Below, piece after piece: positions 49,561 to 59,433 of a DNA stretch of 64,000 bases. Numbering within the stretch: the stretch's first letter is position 1; every line of letters starts with the position of its first letter. A program made the position numbers and the translations under genes. The stretch comes from Pyxicephalus adspersus (lineage: Eukaryota > Chordata > Amphibia > Anura > Pyxicephalidae): positions 17,951,926 through 18,015,925 of the forward strand of contig NC_092863.1 of the NCBI RefSeq assembly GCF_032062135.1, read 5' to 3'. Below the pieces are notes generated by a model. That model was not told the origin of the DNA and ran no database searches. It was given only the letters and a program-made list of their open reading frames with translations.

Positions 49561-50973
49561 TACAGTATAGGCCGGATACAGATGACCCAGTTTTTCTTGC
49601 CATGTAACCAGTCAGAGCTTTAGTGTAAATATTAGTGTTTTTCTGTGATAAAAGCACTCAATCTACATCAACAAACATGCTAATAAAACTAAATAGCCTT
49701 TAATGTAAATCACCTTGGCCATGGGACCTAAATAGGTTCTCACAATCAGGTTTTAGACTTAAGAACAGTATAAGCTGGAATCCCCAGGACTATAGCACAT
49801 TGACACTAATGAACCCAGCACATAAAGCTCCTGAGCTGGTTAGATTGTAACTATAATGATACAAAATATATTACCGTATGGTGTGTGCATGTGACAGGAC
49901 ATAGGTCAACCTGCCTTGCCTTATGCAATAGGGAAACCTGTGTTTACTCAACCTAATGGAAATCATTGTACAGCCATTTAAAGAGATAGATACACCCTAT
50001 GGAAACTGTTGATTCTTTAAAAAACATATTTAAGCAGTAAAACGGTAAATCTTTATTTAAACAGTGCCTATAGTTAACTGTGACACACTTGGGTAAAATC
50101 ATCAGGAACATTTGCTTGCATGTTGCCTTTTTCTAAAGTAGTGTATTTTTAAATACACCATATACATTTTTTATGTCATTTATTCCAGAATAATACTTTT
50201 ATCTGTACACTGTGTGAAGGAACATATAATGTCTGCCTCTTCAAATATGTTCAAGGAAAAAATACATTCTCTGAACATCAATGTACTTCATTACATGACC
50301 GCACATATAGGTCAGGCTGGTATAAATACCTCAGGGGTTGTGCAATAGTGGAACTTAATAACTGTAAAAAGAAGTCTATGTATGCGTTCATGCATGTAAA
50401 TCTAACCTCAGAAATAAAAGTGACTGTAAAGTGTCTGTAGGAGTAACTGTTAGTCATATGCTTCCTTTTAACATGTATGCAAATCCAATCATTAGAATGC
50501 AATTTGTTAATTCTGCAGCATTCCTGATGAGCCTGTCATAAAGTTCTCTATTTGGGAACTTCTTTGGGTGCCAACATTCAGTCCCTGCCTCCATAAAGTG
50601 CTTCTGCATTGCTACATCCACTAATGTACACAAGCTCCCATTAGGCCTAATGAGTCAATGTGTTCTAAAGAGGAACTTCCGTGATCTTCCACACCCACTC
50701 ATATTATTTGTAGATTTGGCAGGGGTTAAAATAAATCCTGCAACTGGCAACCAAAAATGTTAAATGCCTGGCTGTTATACTGACACTTTAGTTTCCATAC
50801 CTCAGGTCACTGGCCTAGAATGTCAATATGACCCTCTGACTTCGCTCATAATTTACATTCTCATTTGGGGTCAGTGAAACTACAAATAGAATAGTCAGGG
50901 TATACAAAAACTGGAGAAAGTTAGCAATGGAAGCCCACATTTTCTTACTTTAACTAATATATTGGGCCTATTA
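49561..50973. other. Non-coding stretch, no gene seen
   Basis: AT-rich sequence between minisatellite blocks 1 and 2. No clear units are seen here, but very eroded ones cannot be excluded. Confidence 0.4.
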
Positions 50974-51300
50974 GTTCATGTGTGAGAAGGAGCCTGCCAC
51001 CATGCTATTTTTAACACATACAACTGAGAATCAGTAGGGGGAGGCTGGCTGTGTCTGCACTATGAATACATAGAACTGTGAATAAGTGAAGGCTGGCAGT
51101 GCTTCTGTTTGGGCTGTGATGGCTGTATACGTATTTACTGGCTGACATGATTTTGATGAAGGTGTGAATACATGTGTAGCTGTAGAGGAGAGAAAGCCTG
51201 CCTATACCTGAGCTTCTATGTATCATAATGCCATGGAGAGTCTGGCTCTGCCTCTGTCTTTTGTGAAAAACGTGTAATTGTTTCAGTGTGTATGGCCTGG
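50974..51300 (+). repeat. Decayed 62-bp-class minisatellite, block 2
   Basis: CATGTGTGAGAAGGAGCCTG, CTGCACTATGAATACAT, GGGCTGTGATGGCTGTATAC, GGTGTGAATACATGTG and GAGAAAGCCTGCC are versions of the unit seen at 49.1 and 54.7 kb. The equivalent ATACA/ATACG positions at about 51066 and 51127 are close to 62 bp apart. The longest open frame of the window (169 codons, 51011-51520, minus) lies partly on this repeat and is not considered a gene. Confidence 0.55.
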
Positions 51301-54300
51301 AATTTTGTCTTTCTGCTCTGCAAATGAAATGTAATGTTACATCACTGCAGACAGATAAGAACCCGCTGATCCCTGATTCTCTAAATACACGAGGCTGTAT
51401 TGAAAAACAAGGAAAAACAACAATGTGCAGCCAGGATGAACAAACCAAAGATCCATTAAATATAAGTAAAGTCCTGGGCCTGACTAGATTTATGCTTACA
51501 GCAGGTTTACAATGGAACATTTAGACAAGCTAAAAAGCAGCAACAAGCAACTTTAAAATGAACTGTAGTTGTGCAATGAAACTTTTAGATTTCAGGATAT
51601 GCTGGGTATCCAGGCATCCCTAGGCTCTGAATTAAACATTTGTCATCAGATAGGTAAAGTTATTTTTTTGCAGTTCCTTCTGTGCTAAAGAATCTGCATG
51701 GTCGCAATTTTTCAATGTTAGGGTTTAGTTTTGTTTTAGGATAGTTGAAAATCACTTGAGGCTCACAAGCAGTTGGCTGGAAACCATAACAAAGAACCAA
51801 TGTGGATTACCCCCATGGAAACAATCAGAGCCTTTCAATATTCTAATTGACATGTAACATCGTAGCTTTGCTGCTAGTTCTAGGTTACAAATTAAGTCAT
51901 TGCACTTTCTGGTCAGGATAGCACTGACCAAGGATGAAATTAACATTAGGGTTGATCAATTGCAAACATCACCGGCATAGCTGCTATGAAAAAAAACAAT
52001 GGTGAATCTGAGGAGCTGGTTCTACCTCTATATATGATCTCAGCTTGACGTTCCTACCTTCAGTTGGTAGAATTGTTAGTCTGAACAAATATGTGGTGCA
52101 ATCTTCGGCATTTGATTCTGCAATAAAGAGGTGAAGGGGCTTCAGGAACCAACAAGAATGTGGTAATGCAAAACTAGTACAATTATGGCATGCTCCTCAA
52201 CATGTCAGATGTGCTGTGATGTAGAACTGTGGCAGCCCTTGTACATCATAATGGATAAGTGTAGGAGAATTGACAAGGATGAAATGTCATGTGAACTCTC
52301 CACACCAGGACTTTCACGCATGGAATGACAATGGCTCCCTTTCAATATATAAAGGCTTTATTGAATACCAGCACCCAGTGCAAGGAGGTGCACTTACCCC
52401 TCTCTCCCTCCTAACTGAATGGACTCCCACAGACAGGAGAACATTGCCCATCACCTACTTAAATTTTTGTTTTTTGTTTTTTTTAAAAAAACTCTTCTCT
52501 GGTCCTTTTCTTTTGGTTTTTGATCAAGAGATAATAAGGTCTAGCAATTCTGGAAAGCTTTTTATTCTGTATACTCATTAAGATACTTCTCACTTTTGTT
52601 GCCATCTCTATCCTACAGATATCCATCACATTTCCTGTGACACCATATCACTGGACAGGTAAGTATAGTAAATCATCCCATCTTAGACAGACAAAAAAAC
52701 CCCAAAAAACATTAAGTTCTTGTTCTGACTAGGGGTAAACAGTTAAGCAGTTTCATTGGACCGTTCCACTGCGGCGATAAGGTAACTTATACTCCTAACC
52801 TATCTATCCCAAGGAAACAGAGCCACTGCAAAGGGTAAGTAGTAGTTTCACCCAGAGCTTTATGGCTTCCTGTCCAGGCCCACATCTACCACAAAATGGT
52901 CACCCGCAGAGTTCTGAGTATGTGCCAGGGTAAAAATGGTGATTACAGAATGAATTCTAAATGTGCTAGGTTTTGTATTTAGAATTTCACAGGGGTCTGC
53001 AGGTGGCTGTGGGCATATTGTTCGGCCAAAGCAAAACTTTACAAACCTTTATGGATTATTGTTCATAAGGTCAGGATAGGGCAAATGGGGAGGAGGAAGT
53101 CTTATACTAAGGTAAGTGAATTTATCCTTTGAAAAACAATCAGATGTCAGCTTTCATTAGTCTGAATACGTTTCTCCGGATTACCAGACAAGCAGGATGG
53201 TAGTGTATAAGTAGGAGCTAATTAGGCCAGTAAATAAAATGAATTAGGAATTTTTCAGACGTGTGGTCCCAAATTGCGGGGTTAGACGGTTCTGGGCAAC
53301 CCTATATGCACCCAGGAGACGTGTTTAGGTTCTAATGGGCTTTGCTGTGCAGTTGCAGTGTGGTTGACCGCAAGGGATTATGGGCCACCTCCAGTCCTCT
53401 AGCAACAACTGCAATACAATTGCAAACTGATCCCCATTCAAGTCAATAGGGGTAGCCAGCCATTTAAGGGTGCCCAGAAGCTAAACATTGCGTCCAGAAA
53501 CTGCATTGCAAACCTCTACATCTTGATTGCAACCCAGTGCACAAAAGAGTTCCCAATCGCCCCCATGCAATTGAATAGGAGCAGTTGGGAGTGTGGTTAC
53601 ATGGTATGAAAGATCTTAAACTCTCTGGCACCCACTTAAAAAAAGGTCTGCATCTAAACTCCCCAATACAGATAGAAAAGTTTCAGATCAAGAAAAGGTG
53701 CAGGCTCCTTTTGTATTGTGAAGGAAAAGCTTTTACTTTGCAGACCAGTTAAACCAAGGAATGGTAGGGAGGAGGTGTGGCGTGAAAGAAAAATCCCTGT
53801 ACTTCTAGATAACAGATAATGTATGAGGACTTTGAAAATGTAATTTTCTTTTTACCATACAATAATGATGCATAAAGTTTATGTACAACCCAATACTAAA
53901 ATTGTGTGAACAGCTCGGTTTCTGACAGACTTTAAAATGCCGGACTTCTGACCAGCACAGTCTTCTATCCCCATGTAATAAACAGATCACATGACATCGA
54001 GCTACAAATGAAGCATGGGACAGAAAACCTCCCAACTCTGCTGTATGGGAACTGCGCTAATCAGAAGTCTGAATAGGGAGGAGGAGTTGGCGCCGATCTG
54101 AAGTCTGGTGAATATTCAGCACCAAACTGCATGCATGGCCATGTATTTTAAATTATTAATTTTTTTTAACCCTCTCATGGCTGGCTGTTTTTCCCTCTTA
54201 CTAACACACAAGTCTTTATTTCTGATCACTAACATCAGGTAGTTTTTTTTTTTAAATAATAATATAATTAATATACCCCCGTATATGTTTTAATGTGATT

Positions 54301-54629
54301 TTTTTACATTGCCCACAGTTACATTTTAAAGCAAAAACATTTATTTAGTAAAAAAGTTTGAGTATGACTTTAGTAAGGTTTTACTTGTGGTGACAAGTTT
54401 TTTTTTCTGTCAAACAGACTTTACCCTTTCCTATTTTATATAAAAAACCTAAATCCACTGTCGTTTTGCTATATGGCTATTTTAAACAGAAACGGTTCTC
54501 ATTTTGCATTCCTCTATAAAAGCTGAAAATTGAATAACTGCTGCTTGTTGCATCATTTTACCATTCCATTCACTATGTTAATAAACAGGCCAAGTCACAT
54601 TCTGTCAGGGTACAGAGGCAAGCATGGTG
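51301..54629. other. Non-coding stretch, no gene seen; one possible old repeat
   Basis: A possible old repeat lies at about 53270-53600: CCCCATTCAAGTCAATAGGG and repeated GCAATTG, TGCATTGCAA words suggest a palindromic element without defined ends. A 103-codon plus frame at 52270-52581 runs into a T-rich tract and is unrecognised. Poly-T occurs near 52470 and 54242. Confidence 0.4.
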
Positions 54630-54830
54630 TAGCCTAACACTTGGCTATGTATAATATAATGGTGTAATGGTGAATGTGGGAAGGAGGGGAAGCTGGCAAT
54701 GTTACTATCTGTGCTATGAATATGTGTTATGGTACATCAGTGTGTGAGAAGCCTTGCACGGCTGTAGTACCGAGAATGTGACACTCCGGAGCAAGGCTTG
54801 GGGCTGGCAGCTGCACACTGTATGTTTACA
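54630..54830 (+). repeat. Decayed 62-bp-class minisatellite, block 3
   Basis: TGTAATGGTGAATGTGGGAA starting at 54663 and TGTTATGGTACATCAGTGTG starting at 54725 are equivalent positions exactly 62 bp apart. Between them is GAAGCTGGCAATG and CTGTGCTATGAATATG, the same order as in blocks 1 and 2. About two units are visible. Confidence 0.6.
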
Positions 54831-54870
54831 CAGACATTACCACGGACTGTGTAACTTCTGTTAATATACC

Positions 54871-56243
54871 ATGAGGTGCAAAAGAAATGGGAGATGGGGA
54901 AAGACAGAAACACGATGGAGAGACGCAGAGGAGGAAAAGAGACAGTATGGTGGTGAGTATAGAATAATAGGGGGAAAAACATGAAATGGATACAAGATAG
55001 CAGAACACCATATAAAAGTGACATCTAGAAACAAAAAACCCATTAAAGGTAATGAATAAGGAATAAAATAGCTGAATATTTACAGATGCTTTGTTTGAGG
55101 ATTCCATGTACAGAAATGTGTGAAAGAGATGGAATCACCATGAGAGGATGGCCAAGAGCCACATGAGCATAGAGAGAGAAGAAACCGCCATCAGGAGGTG
55201 ACTGAGACCCCCAGGACCAAGTGATGTGAGGAACCACGCAAGCATGAGAAAAGAGGGGGACACCATAGAGAGACAACAGAGAACCAAAGGAGAATGAGCA
55301 GAGATGGATCCACCATGAGGATATGATAGACAGAAGAATGGAGAGAGAGGAAGCTACCATGAGAAGGTAACAGAAGGCTACAGGAACATAGAAAGAAAAA
55401 AAAAGAGAAGAAGACAGACACAGGAGCATGGGAAGAGAGGGATTCACCACGAGGAGATGACGGAGAGCAACAAGAGCATATATGCATAGAAAGGAGACAG
55501 AAAGCCACAGTAATGAGAATAGAAAAGTGGGTAGAGAAAGAGTTACTATTTGCCAAAGGTGTATGGGGGGTTGGGATTCAAAGAAAGAAGGGCACAGTTA
55601 CAGTGACCATGGGGTTAGAAAACCACAGACATGGTGATAAGAGGGGGACATGGAAAGCAAAGAAAGAACAAAAAAATACAGGCAACGTAATAGAGAGGAC
55701 TAAGATAAAAAATCACAAGAAAAAAGAAGAGAGGACCGTGGCGCACAGTGAGGAGACGGAAGGTGCCACAGAAAGGAAGGAAACAGGATGACTTTGAAGA
55801 AGCAGAGACAGCCAGAGTGCCTACAAAGTTCCAAGAGGCACAAGGCGAAAAAGCTATGGTCAGCGGGGAAAGATGGCGGTGAAGATATTCCAGAGGAATG
55901 GAAAACCCAAAAGATGGGTGGGAAACAAAAGGGTGTTGATGAGACAGTGGGAGATAACAAATACAGGTAGAAAATAAAGGGAAAAACACCAAAGGAGAAA
56001 GAAGAAAATCTCAGGACTGTCTAATCCGAGAGTACTGAGCACACAATTGCAGTGGGAAGTGAGAATGCTGGGAAAGGAATGAAGAGAGCAGTAAAAGGAC
56101 AAAGAAAAATGTAGAGAAAAAAAAAAAACCAAGGAAACAGGATTGGATTAGCCAGCAAGAGTGATGGTGCTAGAGATAATGGGAGAAAGAGAGACATCCA
56201 TATTGATGGAGTGTGAAAGCGAGCCAGAAAGGATAAGATATAT
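54871..56243 (+). repeat. Purine-rich strand-asymmetric tract (about 1.37 kb)
   Basis: The plus strand is dominated by A and G over nearly 1.4 kb, with GAGAGA, GGAAAG, AAAGAAG and AGGAGG words throughout. At 56251-56280 it switches to the pyrimidine run CCCCTTCCTCTCCTCC. Because the stop codons read from a pyrimidine-rich strand become rare, several minus-strand frames of 121-135 codons overlap here; their serine, leucine and phenylalanine-rich products reflect composition, not a protein. Mirror-symmetric purine stretches can form triplex or R-loop structures, which is inference. Confidence 0.75.
55120..55665 (+). repeat. Decayed ~50-bp purine minisatellite
   Basis: Within the purine tract, the unit CACCATGAGGAGATGACAGA + GAGCCACAGGAGCATAGAGA recurs. 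The CCAT (or CCAC) anchors are at 55138, 55188, 55263, 55313, 55357, 55447 and 55607, giving spacings of 50, 75, 50, 44, 90 and 160 bp, close to multiples of about 50 with indels. Matching second halves include AGCCACATGAGCATAG, GCTACAGGAACATAG and GCAACAAGAGCATAT. It is distinct in sequence from the 62-bp family next to it. Confidence 0.7.
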
Positions 56244-56589
56244 GGCAATGTTCCCCTTCCTCTCCTCCCTGCTCCCCCACAGTAACAGAGCCGCAGGGCG
56301 CACCCCCTCCCTTTCTGCACTATTGATAAATACATTAGTATGTGCAGGATGCCGAGCAGCTGCAGAGCTGGCAAAGTAGGGGTTAACCCTGGCATTGCCA
56401 TAGAACTTGAGATCGTATCTTTTGGCGTGCCGAGTCACTGTTCTGCAGATTATTAGGAGTTAACTGCGCAGCCTTACCTTCCAGCGCTGACTTACACGTG
56501 GTTCATTATAGAGACTTCTTGGAATCAACAGCTGCTTTGTGTTTGCTGCATTAGTATACCAGTCTGCAACTCACATTTTTGTGTAAGAG

Positions 56590-56590
<1 letters not shown>
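56244..56590. other. GC-richer non-coding segment, no gene call
   Basis: After the pyrimidine run, 56280-56560 has CpGs (GCCGCAGGGCGCACCCC, GCCGAGCAG, GGCGTGCCGAG, CTGCGCAG) and few simple repeats. It could be an exon or regulatory segment. No frame with a known domain and no splice sites could be supported. Confidence 0.35.

Positions 56591-56591
<1 letters not shown>

Positions 56592-56672
<81 letters not shown>
56592..56672. repeat. (TA)n microsatellite, about 40 units
   Basis: About 80 bp of uninterrupted alternating T and A, ending at TTTATTATAC. Long pure TA tracts are prone to length change and can extrude cruciforms. It lies about 350 bp past the purine tract. Confidence 0.97.
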
Positions 56673-56676
<4 letters not shown>

Positions 56677-57365
56677 TATACACAAGCATACATATGCATT
56701 TTGAATTTCATTCTGATGAACCTTTGTGTGTAAGTCACAATCTGTATTTCATTTATGAGCCGATACTAAAGCATGGAATTATCCATTGGCTTTGCCAGTA
56801 CCAGTGGGCTTACTTTGCCCCCATATCCTGCTCTGCCTTCCTATAGGCAAAGGGCATCTTTTTTCTCCTGTAGCTGGAATTTCAACTGTTGTATCCTAAT
56901 GCTAATAAATTATCAAACATAGAGAATCAAAACTTCATGAAAAAACAGCAAAAGGAAAAATAATGGGACTCGAGAAATAAAGAAAGTTGGTAGGTGATTT
57001 AGTTCTCCAACATTTACTTGAAATGCAAAGAAATAATTAGTATGTCCTGACTATTTATAATTTAAGCAAAGTATCTGTGCTAGTGAAAATATTAAACTTG
57101 ATTTAAGCTGCCATTTTTAGTGCAAGATCTAAAAGTGTCTGCACCTGCATGCTTTGAGCACCATAGAGTCATAGAATTCTTGGCTTACTAGTTAGGTGTT
57201 TCACATTCTTGCTCCTGCTTGTAGGTCTACTATAGACATTGTCTGCATGGAGTCTGTAAACTCTTCATGTGATATAGATAGGGAAGTCTTCTAGTTTCCT
57301 CCAAAAACATAGTGTCAAGTTTACTGGTGGCAGACCATAAGTGGCCTAATATATCTACTGGTGTG
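56673..57365. other. Non-coding stretch, no gene seen
   Basis: Nothing recognised between the TA tract and the third CAGTG element. Confidence 0.45.
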
Positions 57366-57460
57366 CAGTGTTCTCCCGGGCCCCTTTTAGCTGGGCACAG
57401 CGCCCGGCACATTTCAGTGGGTGGTTACTGAACAGTTGGGTCACAATAGCGGGCCCCTTG
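57366..57460 (-). mobile_element. CAGTG-ended short element, copy 3 (truncated)
   Basis: CAGTGTTCTCCCGGGCCCC, TTTTAGCTGGGCAC, CGCCCGGCACATTTCAG, GGGTGGTTACTGAACAG and TTGGGTCACAATA are the complement of the 63472-63638 copy in the same order. The CAGCACCCACTCGGCTG-type middle part is deleted and the far end is lost. Confidence 0.8.
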
Positions 57461-59215
57461 CTTTGAACAGATATTTCTCTCCTGTTGTATTTTTAGGTCA
57501 GAAGAAAAAAGTAAATAGGAGAGAAAAAAGGATGCAGTTCACTCTTCTCTAGTCTAAAACTAAAAATGAGTAGTTATGGATTTGGATAGACTTTAACCAT
57601 TGCAGAGAAAAAGTAATGTGGGTGGCCCTTTGGAACAACAAAGACTCAACCCTGTTCAGAACCAGTAAACAGTTTTAGAACATTTAACATGCTTCTACTG
57701 ACAACAAAATAAAAACGTTCCAACTATTGTCCTGTACACTTAATATTATTAATTCAGTGGGTTGGAAGGCTGTATGTAGGAAATAACCTACAATTGCTCG
57801 TTTTAGGGAAAAGAAACATAGGTGCAAATTTGCTATATCTGAAACAATCCAACTTGCCACCATGTCATTCATATCTAAAAGTCACCAATACAAGCAGGAC
57901 AACCCCCCTATTGCTGCAATGCATAAACAGGCCATCAGTGTAGCACATATACATAAAAGCAGATTAAAAAAAGCTCTCTGTAAAGTCTGTTTATTTAAAT
58001 ACATATCTTTAGATCACGGCAGAAGTGAATAGCGATCATTCTGTGACCGCCAAGGGGTATCAGAGCCAAGAAATTGAAGAAAGTAACAAGCCAAAACTCT
58101 GACATCATAGTCTGAAAGCATGCTAACAAATGCTAACGTTTTGGACAATCAAACAGAAGTTGAAGGGTATACTTTGCACTCCATTACACAATAAATGCAG
58201 AAGGAAAGGGTACATCTGGGCAGTAACAGAATTTATTACGACTACAGAAAACAAAAACTAGGAATATGTTCTGTGATAAACTGAAATGGCTAACTTACAG
58301 GATTTCACACTATTCAGGAGAAATGTAGTTTAAACATTGCTGCCAGTTTACTCTTCTCAGCAATACAGTGCATACTAACCATGTAAATCTGGAAGAGGGG
58401 ATTTCAGCCCCACCAGGCTGCTGCATTCTTTAGGATTTTGGGGGTATAGTACACATGACAGTCTATATTGTTCAAATTCAAGTCTAGCTTTAACCCAATA
58501 CCACATATTTTCATTTTCAAGCACTTTTTAAAGAATGCATGCACTTCAATGACATTATCCTACATATAAATAAAAAGCAGTAGCATACGGTCTAAAGGGG
58601 TGTTGTGATTTTGTGTCCACTCTTGTACAATATTGCTCCCTGCCTGGTAAAAGATTTCAAGTTAATATAATTCTGAAACTTTTTTGTGTAATCTAGATAC
58701 AGTAGGGACGAGTTTAAACCAGGGACAGATATAGGTAGGTGGAAAGTGTGCTGCTGCCGGAGGGCTATAGGTTACCCAAGTCAGTTCAGCAAGGGCCCCA
58801 TAGCCGGCTATCTCCGGCGCTGGTTAGATCTGTACAGGTTTTATTGCTGTTTGTGTCCTCATAAAGAATATTCATCTGTGCTATTTGTCCAGGTGATTAT
58901 AGTCACACAGACACAAAGTAACTGGAAATTCAGAGAGAGAAATTCCCATACTTACTGTTGCATCTCCAGGAAAGTGAAATCTTTCAAACCAGGCTAAAAC
59001 TGAAAAAAGTACATGGACAGGTGTTTCAGACCTTCCCTACTATCTAAAATAAATGAGAAATGTTTTAGTTGTATATATACTTTGAATTCTGCAGACCAAA
59101 ACTGAGGTTTGCCTCCTTTGAATAGCACATTGCTAGGCTATTCTCCTATAACCTTTACGGTAAGTCCCTTAAAAACAAATAGTTTTCAAGCCCACCTATC
59201 TGTCATGGACACATT
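57461..59215. other. Non-coding stretch, no gene seen
   Basis: A short GC-richer patch at 58746-58830 (CTGCTGCCGGAGG, TCTCCGGCGCTGG) carries an unrecognised 83-codon frame; exon status is unsupported. The rest is AT-rich. Confidence 0.45.
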
Positions 59216-59433
59216 GGCCCAGATTTATTAAAGCTCTCCAAGGCTGGAGAGAATAAACTTTCATCAGTGAAGCTGAGTGATCCAGCAAACCTGGAATGGA
59301 TGTGATCCACAATTCAAAACATTTGCTAGCAAATTACTTTGAAGAAATCCATTCCAGGTTTGCTTGATCACCCAGCTTCACTGATGAAAGCGTTTTCTCT
59401 GTAGCCTTGGAGAGCTTTAATAAAATCAGGCCC
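59216..59433. mobile_element. Palindromic GGCCCAGATTTA element, copy 2
   Basis: A 218-bp near-perfect palindrome of the same family as 29526-29749. The left arm has CTCCAAGGCTGGAGAG, TTTCATCAGTGAAGCTG, TGATCCAGCAAACCTGGAAT. The right arm has the complements ATTCCAGGTTTGCTTGATCA, CAGCTTCACTGATGAAA and CCTTGGAGAGC. The loop is around AACATTTGCTAGCAAATTAC. This copy keeps its pairing better than copy 1. Confidence 0.88.

Noticed and set aside
51011..51520. 169-codon minus-strand frame, longest in the window
   Set aside because: It overlaps a decayed tandem repeat, has no recognisable domain and has no promoter or splice context.
52270..52581. 103-codon plus-strand frame
   Set aside because: Ends in translation of a T-rich tract; no recognisable domain or splice evidence.
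55513..55970. Two plus-strand lysine/glutamate-rich frames in tandem
   Set aside because: Composition follows the purine tract; low-complexity product with no known domain.
55043..56401. Cluster of 121-135 codon minus-strand frames
   Set aside because: They overlap one another in different frames and are rich in serine, leucine and phenylalanine because the strand is pyrimidine-rich and poor in stop codons.
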